Assembly (NCBI RefSeq): GCF_020510665.1
Contig: NZ_CP075187.1
Span: 3,231,001-3,295,000, forward strand
Source of the DNA: Dechloromonas denitrificans
Lineage (GTDB): Bacteria; Pseudomonadota; Gammaproteobacteria; Burkholderiales; Rhodocyclaceae
Length of the DNA: 64,000 nucleotides
Direction: 5' to 3'
In this document: piece after piece, positions 17,411 through 26,024 of the stretch
Numbering within the stretch: the stretch's first letter is position 1
How the letters are laid out: each line of letters opens with the position of its first letter
Notes under the pieces: model-generated
Database searches by the model: none
What the model was told of the DNA's origin: nothing
The model's input: only the letters and a program-made list of their open reading frames with translations
Program-made: the position numbers and the translations under genes

Positions 17411-17438
17411 TTTCTATGACTTTCGCGCTATTTTTCAA
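17411..17438 (-). promoter_or_regulatory. Possible sigma-70 promoter for hoxX-hoxA-hoxB-hoxC
   Basis: On the minus strand TTGAAA (17438-17433) and TAGAAA (17416-17411) are separated by 16 bases, about 85 nt upstream of the hoxX start. A constitutive, weak promoter would suit the sensor and activator genes. The match is imperfect and no sigma-54 element is seen here. Tentative. Confidence 0.25.
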
Positions 17439-17494
17439 TCACTTGGCTTTCTTTACGATGCCTTCCAACAAGAAAATGTTTGGGGGAAAAGAAA

Positions 17495-17707
17495 ATGCAG
17501 GCACAACGAAAGCGCAACACATCACGCAGCACGGCGATCACTTCGACACCAGGCACACGCCCGGAGTACACCGCCGCAGTCCGCTATCTGGACGGCCGTC
17601 GCGACATTTTCCATGTCCGCTACGCCGACAATATGGCTGACGCACGGGCCGTCGTCCTGGCCGAACTCGACGATGTCCAATCGCTGCTGATCGCACTGCG
17701 CCACTGA
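17495..17707 (+). CDS. Small uncharacterised protein between hypE and hoxX
   Basis: 70 residues on the strand opposite to the hydrogenase genes. A strong purine-rich leader (GGGGGAAAAGAAA) precedes the ATG. The basic, Ser/Thr-rich N-terminus (first 25 residues) is followed by a compact segment, EYTAAVRYLDGRRDIFHVRYAD, and an acidic helix ending IALRH. I do not recognise a family. It stops 6 nt before the hypE stop (convergent). In Ralstonia the hyp and hypX genes are adjacent, so this is an insertion into that order. Coding status is supported by the good ribosome-binding site and by protein-like composition of the second half. Confidence 0.6.
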   Translation: MQAQRKRNTSRSTAITSTPGTRPEYTAAVRYLDGRRDIFHVRYADNMADARAVVLAELDDVQSLLIALRH

Positions 17708-17713
17708 ATTCTC

Positions 17714-18778
17714 CTAGCAGATTCGCGGCAACTGCTCGCCGGACAACCAGTCCACAATCCGCTTGCCGCCAAAAGCCGTGGTCATCTGAACAAAATGGTG
17801 TGCATCTTCATGCACCGTACCAATGATCGCCGCTTGACTACCGAGCGGATGGGCGCGCATCGCTGCCAATAGCTTTTCGGCATCATTTTCAGCGCAAATC
17901 GCTACCAGTTTGCCTTCATTGGCGACATAAAGCGGGTCAAGCCCCAGAAACTCACAAGCTGCGTTGACCGCTGGATTGACCGGCAAAGCCTTCTCTTGCA
18001 GCATCATGCCGACGCCGGACTGACGGGCGATTTCATTCAATGTCGTGGCCAGGCCACCGCGCGTCGGATCGCGCAAGACATGAAGATCGGCACCGCTCGC
18101 CCGCATCGCGGCAATCAGGCCGTGCAGCGCGGCGGTATCCGAAACAATCGGCGACTCGAAGCCCAGGCTTTCGCGCTCAGCCATGATCGCCATGCCATGA
18201 TCACCGAGCGTGCCGGACACCAGAATGACATCGCCGGGCCGCGCGCTGCGCCCGGACAATGCCTGACCCGGCGCAACCACCCCGACGCCGGTTGTCGTGA
18301 TGAACACACCGTCCCCCTTGCCGCGCTCGACCACTTTCGTATCGCCAGTCACCACCGGCACGCCAGCCGCTTTGGCCGCCGCCGCCATGCTTTGCACGAT
18401 GCGCGCCAAATCGGCGAGTTTGAACCCTTCTTCAAGGATGAAGCCGGCCGATAACCACAATGGCTTCGCGCCCATCATGGCCACATCGTTGATCGTGCCA
18501 TGCACCGACAAACAGCCGATATCGCCACCGGGAAAGAACAGCGGCGAAACGACATGCGAGTCAGTTGCCATGACCAGCCGACCTTCGCCTTGCGCCGGCA
18601 ACAGCGCCCCGTCATCGCCCTGGGCCAGGTATTCGTTGCCGAGGTAGCGGGCAAACAGCTCTTCGATCAGTTGCGCCATCGCCCGGCCGCCGGCGCCATG
18701 CGCCATGTCGACCTGGCCGTGCTTGATGTCGAGCGGTCGAACGTAGTTCTTGCGAGGCGTTGCGGAAGACTCAGACAT
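17714..18778 (-). CDS. hypE: Hydrogenase maturation protein HypE
   Basis: 354 residues of the PurM/ThiL-like ATP-dependent dehydratase family. Visible are MAHGAGGRAM, the ATP-binding QGDDGALLPA and ATDSHVVSPLFFPGGDIG, DPTRGGLA, and the C-terminal PRIC. The last Cys carries the carbamoyl group that HypE dehydrates to thiocyanate for the Fe-CN ligands. Start 18778 overlaps the hypD stop by 8 bases. Last gene of the hyp block before the convergent small gene. Confidence 0.96.
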   Translation of the reverse strand: MSESSATPRKNYVRPLDIKHGQVDMAHGAGGRAMAQLIEELFARYLGNEYLAQGDDGALLPAQGEGRLVMATDSHVVSPLFFPGGDIGCLSVHGTINDVAMMGAKPLWLSAGFILEEGFKLADLARIVQSMAAAAKAAGVPVVTGDTKVVERGKGDGVFITTTGVGVVAPGQALSGRSARPGDVILVSGTLGDHGMAIMAERESLGFESPIVSDTAALHGLIAAMRASGADLHVLRDPTRGGLATTLNEIARQSGVGMMLQEKALPVNPAVNAACEFLGLDPLYVANEGKLVAICAENDAEKLLAAMRAHPLGSQAAIIGTVHEDAHHFVQMTTAFGGKRIVDWLSGEQLPRIC

Positions 18779-19895
18779 CCTTGTAGCGTCCATAGGTGTA
18801 GTGGGCGGCGCAAGCGCCTTCGGAGGAAACCATGCACGAGCCAACCGGATTTTCCGGCGTGCACACCGTGCCGAAAATCTTGCAGTCCTGCGGCCGTTTG
18901 ACGCCGCGCAGGATGGCGCCGCATTCGCAAGCCTTGTGATCGGGCACCGACGCATAGCCGAGCGGAAAGCGTTTTTCGGCATCAAATTCGGCGAACTGGC
19001 TGCGAATGCGCAGCGCCGAGTAAGGCAGCACATTCAAACCGCGCCATTCGAAGTGCTTGCGCATTTCAAAGACGTCGGCGACCAGTTGCTGGGCCTTCTT
19101 GTTGCCGTCGCGGTCGACGGCCCGCGAGAACTCGTTTTCGACTTCGGCCCGACCTTCATTGACTTGACGGATCAGCATCTTGATTGCCTGCATCACGTCG
19201 AGCGGCTCGAAACCGGCGATGACCACCGGCTTGCGGTATTCCTCGGCAAAGAATTCGTACGGTCGACTGCCGATAATGGTCGAAACGTGCGCCGGGCCAA
19301 TAAAACCGTCGAGCGGCACGGTGCCCCACTGGCGCACTTCCGGCGATTCGAGAATGCTGGAAATGGCCGACGGCGTCAGCACGTGGCAACACAGCACGGA
19401 AAAGTTCTTCAGGCCGAGCGCCGCCGCCTGCTTGATCGCCACCGCCGTCGGCGGCGTCGTCGTTTCGAAGCCGATGGCGAAAAAAACCACCTGCTTGTCC
19501 GGATTTTTTTGCGCCAGCAGCACCGCATCGGCGCTCGAATAAACCATGCGGATGTCGCCGCCGCGCGCCTTGGCTTTCATCAGCGACAGGCCGTCGGAAG
19601 CCGGCACGCGCAGGCAGTCACCGTAAGTGCACAACATCACGCCCTGTTCGACGGCCAGTCGGATCGCCTGATCGACCCGACCGATCGGCAGCACGCAGAC
19701 CGGGCAACCCGGCCCGTGAATCATCTTGACGTTGGCCGGCAACAAGTCGGATACGCCGTAACGCGAAATGGCGTGGGTGTGGCCGCCGCAGAACTCCATG
19801 AAATGGTAGTTGCGCGCTGGGTTGGCTTCGCGGCGAATGGCCTCGGCCAGCCCTTTGGCGACCTCGCCGTCGCGAAATTCGTCGATGTATTTCAT
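18771..19895 (-). CDS. hypD: Hydrogenase maturation protein HypD
   Basis: 374 residues. The HypD hallmarks are FMEFCGGHTHAISRYG, GPGCPVCVLP, FAIGFETTTPPTA, and the C-terminal iron-sulfur cysteines (ACECGAILRG, DCKIFGTVCTPENPVGSCMVS, ACAAHY). With HypC it forms the scaffold on which Fe(CN)2CO is assembled; its 4Fe-4S cluster and redox thiols transfer cyanide. The hypC stop and hypD ATG overlap. Confidence 0.97.
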   Translation of the reverse strand: MKYIDEFRDGEVAKGLAEAIRREANPARNYHFMEFCGGHTHAISRYGVSDLLPANVKMIHGPGCPVCVLPIGRVDQAIRLAVEQGVMLCTYGDCLRVPASDGLSLMKAKARGGDIRMVYSSADAVLLAQKNPDKQVVFFAIGFETTTPPTAVAIKQAAALGLKNFSVLCCHVLTPSAISSILESPEVRQWGTVPLDGFIGPAHVSTIIGSRPYEFFAEEYRKPVVIAGFEPLDVMQAIKMLIRQVNEGRAEVENEFSRAVDRDGNKKAQQLVADVFEMRKHFEWRGLNVLPYSALRIRSQFAEFDAEKRFPLGYASVPDHKACECGAILRGVKRPQDCKIFGTVCTPENPVGSCMVSSEGACAAHYTYGRYKDV

Positions 19896-20143
19896 CAGTG
19901 CACGGTCGGATCGTCGGCGGAGAAAGCCGCATCGCCAAGTTCGGCGAATAGCTTGAGGGTTTTGGCCGCTTCGTCGGGGTCGAGCTTGTTCAGCGCGTAA
20001 CCGACATGCACGATGACGTAATCGCCAACCGCAACGTTTTCGACCAGCGCGAGCGATATTTCCTTGCGCACGCCGGCCAGATCAACCAGCGCATTGTCGC
20101 CATCGCGCAACTCAACCACCTGTGCGGGAATTGCCAGACACAT
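19895..20143 (-). CDS. hypC: Hydrogenase maturation chaperone HypC
   Basis: 82 residues starting with the invariant MCLAIPAQV; the Cys2 binds the iron precursor after removal of Met. An OB-like beta core (VGDYVIVHVGYAL) and the usual C-terminal helix (LDPDEAAKTLKLF) follow. It shuttles the Fe(CN)2CO unit between HypD and the large-subunit precursor. A second HypC-type protein, HoxL, is encoded at 27340-27645. Confidence 0.97.
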   Translation of the reverse strand: MCLAIPAQVVELRDGDNALVDLAGVRKEISLALVENVAVGDYVIVHVGYALNKLDPDEAAKTLKLFAELGDAAFSADDPTVH

Positions 20144-20162
20144 CAGTCATTCTCCTTGGGCA

Positions 20163-20660
20163 TCATGGGCGCTTGCCGGCCAGACGCCGGAAAAAGCCGC
20201 GCCGCGTCACTTCGGGGGCGGCTTCGGCAGGCACCACCGGCAACTGTTCGGGCAAATGCCCGGTGGCCAGACGCAGACCGTCCAGCGCCAGCAAGCGGGC
20301 GCTCGTCATGTCGGTCAGCACAGCCGCGGAATCGACCAGCGCGGCCCATTGATACGGACCGATCGCCGCTGATTCCTCGGCAAAAAAAGTGTGGGTGCCG
20401 CCGGCCAGTTCGAGATAACGCCGCTGCCCCGCCGGAATGTCGCCCCACAGGGAACCGCCGCCCGGCAAAAGCAGCAGACGGACAAAATCGGGCGTCACGA
20501 CAACCCCCAGCCAGTCACCCAGATACTGCGAAAAACCGATGGCTTCGACTTGAAGACGCGGATTGAGCGGCGCGTTTTGTCCAGCCATCCACCGGAAATG
20601 CTCTTCCAGCAAAAGCGCAGGATCCTGCGCGTGAATCGGGGTCATTTGTTGCTCAACCAT
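20163..20660 (-). CDS. HybE/HoxT-family hydrogenase chaperone, extra copy with Tat-like C-terminus
   Basis: 165 residues with the HybE-family core NPRLQVEAIGFSQYLGDWLGVVVTPDFVRLLLLPGG, then GTHTFFAEE and SARLLALDGLRLATGHL. It is a paralogue of the protein at 25345-25818 and sits between hypF and hypC, where Ralstonia has no such gene. After a Pro/Ala linker the protein ends TRRGFFRRLAGKRP, resembling the twin-arginine stretch of the HoxK signal peptide (TRRSFLKF). HybE-type proteins assist assembly and export of the hydrogenase. ATG 20660 is chosen because it lies just after the hypF stop (17 nt); an in-frame ATG at 20645 is possible. Role inferred from family. Confidence 0.8.
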   Translation of the reverse strand: MVEQQMTPIHAQDPALLLEEHFRWMAGQNAPLNPRLQVEAIGFSQYLGDWLGVVVTPDFVRLLLLPGGGSLWGDIPAGQRRYLELAGGTHTFFAEESAAIGPYQWAALVDSAAVLTDMTSARLLALDGLRLATGHLPEQLPVVPAEAAPEVTRRGFFRRLAGKRP

Positions 20661-20676
20661 GGGCCTGTCATTCCAC

Positions 20677-23010
20677 TCAACATTGCTTTTCCTTGAACAT
20701 GCGCCGTGCCACCCAGGCCTGACCAAGCGCCAAACCACCATCGTTCGGCGGCGCCTGACGGGCTTCAAGCAGGGTCAATCCGGCCGCAGCGAGCAGCGGG
20801 CGCAAGGCATCGAGCAGCACTGCATTCATTGCGCAGCCGCCAGCGAGCGCGATTTTCCCTGATTTTTCGCGGTCGACCGCAGCAAACGGGGTATTTTCGA
20901 TGATCACCCATTGTGCCAGCCCGGCGGCCAGCGTGGCGTGGAACAGCGCGGCACCGTAGGCCGGATCGGGGCAATCGAGCAAAGCGGTCAGTAGCGGCGT
21001 CAAATCGAGTACGCCATCGCTGATCAAAAAGCCGTCCGCCAAGGCGTCGACCGGGCCATGCCCGGCGGCCAGCCCTTCCAGCGCCATCGCCGCCTGCCCC
21101 TCATAACGCACTTCACCATGCAAGCCGAGCAAGGCAGCAGCGGCATCGAACCAGCGCCCGAGACTGCTGGTCGGCGGACAGCGCAACTGGCGGTCGAGCA
21201 TGGTCAGCAGCAGTCCGGCATCGCGCCCCGGATGGCAACGCGCCAGCCAGTCGGGAATGCGTTCGGCCAGACCCGCGCCGTGCAGGAAGGAAACCGCCAT
21301 CCGCCACGGCTCGCGCGCCGCACGATCGCCTCCGGGCAAACACAGCGTCTTGAGGTGACCGAGGCGCTGAGCGGAAACGCCGTCCAGACGCAGCAACTCA
21401 CCACCCCACAAGCCCCCCTCCGGCCCCAGCCCGACGCCGTCGATGGCCAAACCGGTTAGCGGCGGGTTGGCGCCATGTTCGGCACAGATCGCCGCCAGAT
21501 GCGCCTGATGATGCCCGACAGCCAGCGCCGGAACGCCGAACTCGTCAGCCAAAGCCAGAGCCAGCCGGGTCGAGGCGAAATCGGGGTGCAAATCATGGGC
21601 AATCAATTCGGGACGCACATCGAGAATGGCCAGCAGATGCCTGACCGTTTCTTCCAGGAAACCGATGGCCGCGACATTGTCGAGGCTGCCGACATGCTGC
21701 GACAGGTAGGCTTCGCCGCCTTTCATGACGCAAACCGTGTTTTTCAGGTAGCCGCCCAGCGCCAGCACCGTCGGGCCGCTCTCGGCCAGGTGAATCGGCT
21801 GCGGCACATAGCCGCGCGCCCGGCGAATGAAGTGTGTCCCCTGTGGCCCGGCGCGCAGCACCGAGTCATCGCAGCGCATGACGATTGCCCGGTCATGGAC
21901 CAGCAAGGCATCGGCAATCCCGGCCAGACGCTCGACGGCCTCGGCATTGTCGATGACCAGCGGCTCGCCGTGCGGGTTGGCGCTGGTCATGATCAGCAGC
22001 ATTTCGGCCGGCTCATCCAGCCACGCCGTGCCAGCCGGCCGACCGGCCGCTTCATGCCAGAGCAGCAAATGCAATGGCGTGGACGGCAACATCACGCCGA
22101 GCCAGGCCAGTTCCGGGGCAATGCCGGGCAATTCGTCAGCCGCCTTGGGGCAAAGCACGATCGGCGCCGCCGGCGAGCGCAACAGATCAAGTTCGGCCGG
22201 GTTGATCCGGGCATAGGCAGCGAGTGCCGCCGGATTCAGGCCCATCACCGCAAAGGGCTTGGCTTCGCGCTGTTTGCGTCGGCGCAGTTCGGCGACGGCC
22301 GCCGCATTGCGCGCATCGCAGGCCAGATGAAAACCGCCCAGCCCCTTGAGCGCGACGATCTTTCCGGCTTGCAGCAAAGCCAGGCTTGCAGCCAGCGGAT
22401 CGCCGGCCAGTGCCTTGCCCGTCGCATCGAGCAAGGCGAGTCGCGGCCCGCAGGCCGGGCAGCAGGTGGTTTCGGCATGAAAACGGCGGTCGACCGTGAA
22501 ATTTGTCGCATCCGTCGCCGGCAGTTCGCCATATTCCTCGGCGCAGACAGGGCACAGCGGGAATTCCGCCAGACTGGTTTGCGCCCGGTCATAGGGAATG
22601 CCGCGGCTGACCGTGAAACGCGGACCGCAATGCGTGCAGGTGGTGAAGGCGTAGCGCCAGCGCCGACTCTGCGGATTGCAGATATCGGCGATGCAGGCCG
22701 GGCAGATGGCCGCATCCGGCCCGATGGCGGTGCGAATCTCGCCGGGCGCGCTGTCCAGAATGCTGAAACCTTCGCCGAGCACTTCGATCGGTTCGATATC
22801 GATCCCGTCGATGCGCGCCAGCGGCGGCTTGTCGCGCTGCAGCCGGGCGACGAATTCGGCCACGCCGGGACCGTCGACCGCGACGCTGACACCGCCGCCA
22901 TCGTTGCGCACCCAGCCGCGCAAACCCAGTTCCCTGGCCAGCCGCCAGACGCAGGGACGAAACCCGACGCCTTGAACGAGACCGCGAATGCGGATCAGCT
23001 GGCCGCTCAT
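20677..23010 (-). CDS. hypF: Carbamoyltransferase HypF
   Basis: 777 residues. The acylphosphatase-like domain (about 3-90) shows RIRGLVQGVGFRPCVWRLA. Two zinc fingers are CPACIADICN...CTHCGPRF and CPVCAEEYGE...CCPACGPR. The YrdC-like domain contains LKGLGGFHLACDA and KPFAVM. The C-terminal Kae1-like domain carries HHQAHLAAICAEHG and ALAGGCAMNAVL. It transfers the carbamoyl group from carbamoyl phosphate to the C-terminal Cys of HypE, the first step of cyanide ligand synthesis. ATG 23010 lies 7 nt after the hypB stop. Confidence 0.97.
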   Translation of the reverse strand: MSGQLIRIRGLVQGVGFRPCVWRLARELGLRGWVRNDGGGVSVAVDGPGVAEFVARLQRDKPPLARIDGIDIEPIEVLGEGFSILDSAPGEIRTAIGPDAAICPACIADICNPQSRRWRYAFTTCTHCGPRFTVSRGIPYDRAQTSLAEFPLCPVCAEEYGELPATDATNFTVDRRFHAETTCCPACGPRLALLDATGKALAGDPLAASLALLQAGKIVALKGLGGFHLACDARNAAAVAELRRRKQREAKPFAVMGLNPAALAAYARINPAELDLLRSPAAPIVLCPKAADELPGIAPELAWLGVMLPSTPLHLLLWHEAAGRPAGTAWLDEPAEMLLIMTSANPHGEPLVIDNAEAVERLAGIADALLVHDRAIVMRCDDSVLRAGPQGTHFIRRARGYVPQPIHLAESGPTVLALGGYLKNTVCVMKGGEAYLSQHVGSLDNVAAIGFLEETVRHLLAILDVRPELIAHDLHPDFASTRLALALADEFGVPALAVGHHQAHLAAICAEHGANPPLTGLAIDGVGLGPEGGLWGGELLRLDGVSAQRLGHLKTLCLPGGDRAAREPWRMAVSFLHGAGLAERIPDWLARCHPGRDAGLLLTMLDRQLRCPPTSSLGRWFDAAAALLGLHGEVRYEGQAAMALEGLAAGHGPVDALADGFLISDGVLDLTPLLTALLDCPDPAYGAALFHATLAAGLAQWVIIENTPFAAVDREKSGKIALAGGCAMNAVLLDALRPLLAAAGLTLLEARQAPPNDGGLALGQAWVARRMFKEKQC

Positions 23011-23017
23011 CGAGCCG

Positions 23018-24106
23018 TCAGCGCGCCGCCAACTGGCGCTCCAGCTCGGCAACCCGTGCCTTCAGCGCATCGACGCTGGCCGCCCGCTTGGTACGCTGGG
23101 CGGCCAGCCCGGACCGAACCCAGTCCAGCCAGGCGGCCATGCCCTCGCCGCTCTTCGCCGAAACGCGGAAGACGACCAGCGCGGGGTTGACCCGGCGGGC
23201 ATTGGCCTCGGCCAGATCGGCATCGAAATCGAGATGCGGCAGCAGATCGCACTTGTTGAGCAGCATCACATCGGCGGCGCGGAACATGTCGGGATATTTC
23301 AGCGGCTTGTCCTCACCCTCGGTCACCGAAAGAATCGCCACCTTGTGGTGTTCGCCGAGATCGAAAGCTGCCGGGCAGACCAGATTGCCGACGTTTTCGA
23401 TCAGGAACAGCGATTCATCGGCCGGCTTCATGCGCTGCACGGCGTGGCCCACCATGTGACCATCGAGATGGCAGCCCTTGCCGGTGTTGATCTGCAGCGC
23501 CGCGACGCCGGTGGCGCGAATCCGCTCGGCATCGTTCGAGGTTTGCTGGTCGCCTTCGACGACGCTGATCGTCACGCTGTTCTTGAGCAATTCGATGCTC
23601 TTGACGAGCAAGGTCGTCTTGCCGGAACCGGGGCTGGAGACGAGATTGAGCGCAAAAATACCGCGCTCATCGAACCAGCTGCGATTGGCCGTCGCGTAGG
23701 TATTGTTCTTCGACAGGATGTCCTGCTCGATCTGCACCATGCGCGACTGGCTCAACCCCGGCACATGGGCACGGGCCGGGCCGGTGCCGTAATCGAGATC
23801 GCCGGACACCGGGTGTTCGTGGTGATGATGGTTGTCGCCGTGATGGTGATGATGGCTGTGTTCATGGCCATGATCGTGCGCGTGCTCGCCGGCATGCACG
23901 TGTTCATGAACATGCGTGCTGCCATCGGCGTGGACATGGCTGTGACTGTGCGTCCCGGCCGGTTCAGCCCCGTGCTCGTGGGCGTGATCATGATGATGCT
24001 CGTGACCATGGCTGTGAACCGTGCCGTCGGCATGAACATGGGTATGTTCGTGACCATCGCCTTCCATGCGGGTCTCGCCCGCCGCGCATCCGCAAACTGT
24101 GCACAT
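23018..24106 (-). CDS. hypB: Nickel-inserting GTPase HypB with a very long His-rich region
   Basis: 362 residues. The N-terminal MCTVCGC metal motif is followed by about 85 residues containing 36 histidines, with internal repeats (HVHADG occurs twice). The G domain has P-loop [11 protein letters not shown] near residue 160, [14 protein letters not shown], the metal-site segment [11 protein letters not shown] and NKCDLLP. HypB and HypA deliver Ni2+ to the large subunit; His-rich forms also store nickel. A C-terminal coiled-coil-like tail ([16 protein letters not shown]) is present. AGGAGA supports the ATG at 24106, 11 nt after hypA. Confidence 0.97.
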   Translation of the reverse strand: MCTVCGCAAGETRMEGDGHEHTHVHADGTVHSHGHEHHHDHAHEHGAEPAGTHSHSHVHADGSTHVHEHVHAGEHAHDHGHEHSHHHHHGDNHHHHEHPVSGDLDYGTGPARAHVPGLSQSRMVQIEQDILSKNNTYATANRSWFDERGIFALNLVSSPGSGKTTLLVKSIELLKNSVTISVVEGDQQTSNDAERIRATGVAALQINTGKGCHLDGHMVGHAVQRMKPADESLFLIENVGNLVCPAAFDLGEHHKVAILSVTEGEDKPLKYPDMFRAADVMLLNKCDLLPHLDFDADLAEANARRVNPALVVFRVSAKSGEGMAAWLDWVRSGLAAQRTKRAASVDALKARVAELERQLAAR

Positions 24107-24117
24107 GATCTTGTCTC

Positions 24118-24459
24118 CTAGTCGATTTCGATTTCTTTGACGCGCATTTCGGTGCCACTGGTCGGCTGCACCTGATGGCTGCCGCACGTCGGGCAGGCAC
24201 CGAAAAGTTCTTCCATCGGCACGGTCGCGGCACAGACCATGCACCACCCCGCCCCCGGTACGCTGACGATTTCCAGCGCCGCACCTTCAGCCAGGCTGCC
24301 GTGCGTCACCGCTTCAAAACAGAATTTCAAGGCCTCCGGCTCGACCGAGGACATCCGGCCAATTTCCAGCACGACGGTCGTGACCCGCTTGGCGCCCTCG
24401 CGCCGGGCGGTATCTTCGACCAGTTGCAACACACCTTCGGCCAGCGACATTTCATGCAT
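24118..24459 (-). CDS. hypA: Nickel chaperone HypA
   Basis: 113 residues. The N-terminus [13 protein letters not shown] contains the nickel ligand His2. The zinc domain has two CxxC pairs, CMVC and CPTC. It works with HypB to insert nickel into the hydrogenase large subunits. It overlaps the end of hoxV by 8 bases and precedes hypB, so maturation genes for this enzyme and the general hyp genes form one unit. Confidence 0.97.
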   Translation of the reverse strand: MHEMSLAEGVLQLVEDTARREGAKRVTTVVLEIGRMSSVEPEALKFCFEAVTHGSLAEGAALEIVSVPGAGWCMVCAATVPMEELFGACPTCGSHQVQPTSGTEMRVKEIEID

Positions 24460-25348
24460 GATTCAATTCCACGCTATACGGCACACAGGGATCGAGCGCC
24501 AGAATGGCCTGATCGAGCGCCAGACGCGCCTCGGCTGCATGAGCAAAGGTCCGCCCGGCCAGTAACGCGGTCAACGCGCCGGCATCGGCAAAAAGCGCAT
24601 CGGTCGGCGCATCGACACGGTAATTGAGCACCCGTCCATCGACAAGGTGCACCGCATGGGTCAGCACACCGCGCGCCGTCAGCGTCTGCCCGACGCCCCA
24701 AGCCGCCTGACCGGCAGCCGCAATCGGAAAGGGGGCACCGGCAGCCAGCGCCTGCCCGGCCCGTTCAACCTCAGCCAGACGGGCACGATATGCGGCGACG
24801 ACCGTTGCCGGACGATGTACGGCCGGCGGCGATGCGGCATTGCCCTGCCAGAAAGCCAGCCAGTCCTCGGCATTCAGCAAGGGGCTGGAGCAATCCACCG
24901 GCGCGGCGCGGTCGACCAGCTTTTCAAGGCATTTTTCACTGACATCGAGCAAGGCCGTATCGAGCAAATGCCGGGTCGCGCTGATGCACTCACTGCCCTG
25001 TCGCCCCCGCCAGGCGACAAAAGCTTCCTTGGCCGGCGCCAGGCCGAGGGCCAGCGGCCAGTCGAGCAACAGACGCCAGAGATTCTCGTGCAGTACCTCG
25101 ATCCACAACTCGGCATCATCGACCGGCCGGCGCGACTCGCCCTGTGCTGCGGCCAGCGCTGCCTGTGCCGCCGCACGCTGGGCATGGGCACACAAGGTAT
25201 AAAGATAGGGAACCGTCTTGACCACCGCCTCGGGAATCTGGTCGATGAACAAGCGGGTCACGGCCGGTCGCCGGAGCTCGACGTCAATCGCGGCCAGATG
25301 CGCGCCCTGCAGCTGCGCCCGAACTGTCAGCAAACCGGTTGAGGTCAC
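24452..25348 (-). CDS. hoxV: Hydrogenase assembly scaffold HoxV/HupK
   Basis: 298 residues. A shortened relative of the large subunit: a remnant of the first nickel motif (YLYTLCAHAQRAA) and a C-terminal [13 protein letters not shown] in which the second Cys of DPCxxC is lost. HoxV/HupK is thought to carry the iron cofactor to the large subunit of the membrane-bound enzyme. It begins with GTG inside a four-base overlap with hoxT and ends overlapping hypA. The order hoxR-hoxT-hoxV matches Ralstonia. Confidence 0.88.
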   Translation of the reverse strand: MTSTGLLTVRAQLQGAHLAAIDVELRRPAVTRLFIDQIPEAVVKTVPYLYTLCAHAQRAAAQAALAAAQGESRRPVDDAELWIEVLHENLWRLLLDWPLALGLAPAKEAFVAWRGRQGSECISATRHLLDTALLDVSEKCLEKLVDRAAPVDCSSPLLNAEDWLAFWQGNAASPPAVHRPATVVAAYRARLAEVERAGQALAAGAPFPIAAAGQAAWGVGQTLTARGVLTHAVHLVDGRVLNYRVDAPTDALFADAGALTALLAGRTFAHAAEARLALDQAILALDPCVPYSVELNHA

Positions 25349-25818
25349 CCGCGCAATCCCAGAAAAGCGCGCCGTGTCGGGGCCGGTGCCGTACCCTCCG
25401 CCGGTACAGCGATCGGCCCGGAAAACAGGGCCTGGGCCGCAGCCAGCGCCGTCAGGCGCGCGGCTTCGTGGCTCTCGAATTCGAGGGCCGGCGAAAACAG
25501 TGAACAGAGGTGGTAGTTACCCAGACGATCTTCCTGCGTCACGGTGAATTCGTAATTGCCGGATGGAAACTGCCAATCATACTTGCTGCATGCCGCCAAC
25601 TGGGGCCAGCCTTCGGCCTGACCGGGCAGGCACAGCAGATTGATCGCCCAGGGCGTCACCATGGCGCCGGCCCAATGCCCGGAAGCCGTCTGCCGGAAGC
25701 CGAGCGCCTCGACTTCCAGCCGGGCATTGCAGATCGGCAAGCCGGCCATGCGCGTCCGGGCAATTTCGCTGAATACCTCGACCAGCTCCGACGACGGGTC
25801 GGTCGCCCGGACTTTCAT
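25345..25818 (-). CDS. hoxT: HybE-family hydrogenase chaperone HoxT
   Basis: 157 residues with the HybE core: ICNARLEVEALGFRQTASGHWAGAMVTPWAINLLCLPG, then FPSGNYEFTV and LCSLFSPALEFESHEAARLTALAAAQALF. A low-complexity Pro/Ala linker leads to the terminus TRRAFLGLRG, again similar to the twin-arginine motif of HoxK. Position between hoxR and hoxV equals that of hoxT in Ralstonia. HybE-type proteins bind hydrogenase precursors before Tat export. Four-base overlaps on both sides show tight translational coupling. Confidence 0.86.
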   Translation of the reverse strand: MKVRATDPSSELVEVFSEIARTRMAGLPICNARLEVEALGFRQTASGHWAGAMVTPWAINLLCLPGQAEGWPQLAACSKYDWQFPSGNYEFTVTQEDRLGNYHLCSLFSPALEFESHEAARLTALAAAQALFSGPIAVPAEGTAPAPTRRAFLGLRG

Positions 25819-26015
25819 TCGCCGAGCACCATGAATTTATGCGGTGGTGCATCGCAGCCGGGGCAACACCAGTCATCCGGCAAATCGGCGAACGGCGTGC
25901 CAGGGGGAATGCCACGCACGTCGTCACCTTCGGACGGGTCGTACACCCACCAGCAAATGCCGCACTCCAGCTTGTCTTCCGGCTTGACGCCGAGAAATGA
26001 ACCTTCGAATCGCAT
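25815..26015 (-). CDS. hoxR: Rubredoxin-type protein HoxR
   Basis: 66 residues with the rubredoxin iron site LECGICWWVYDP and WCCPGCDAP (two CxxC pairs; an extra Cys precedes the second) and the usual acidic aromatic core. In oxygen-tolerant hydrogenase operons HoxR/HupI supports assembly of the proximal 4Fe-3S cluster of the small subunit under oxygen. This agrees with the six-cysteine proximal site in HoxK. Located between hoxQ (9 nt) and hoxT (overlap). Confidence 0.95.
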   Translation of the reverse strand: MRFEGSFLGVKPEDKLECGICWWVYDPSEGDDVRGIPPGTPFADLPDDWCCPGCDAPPHKFMVLGE

Positions 26016-26024
26016 GATCGATAC

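Noticed and set aside
21475..23190. 571-codon plus-strand frame opposite hypF
   Set aside because: Shadow frame; hypF has clear zinc fingers and domain motifs on the other strand.
23800..24070. Simple CAT/GTG-rich repeat that could be taken for a non-coding satellite
   Set aside because: It lies in frame within hypB and encodes the His-rich nickel-binding region.
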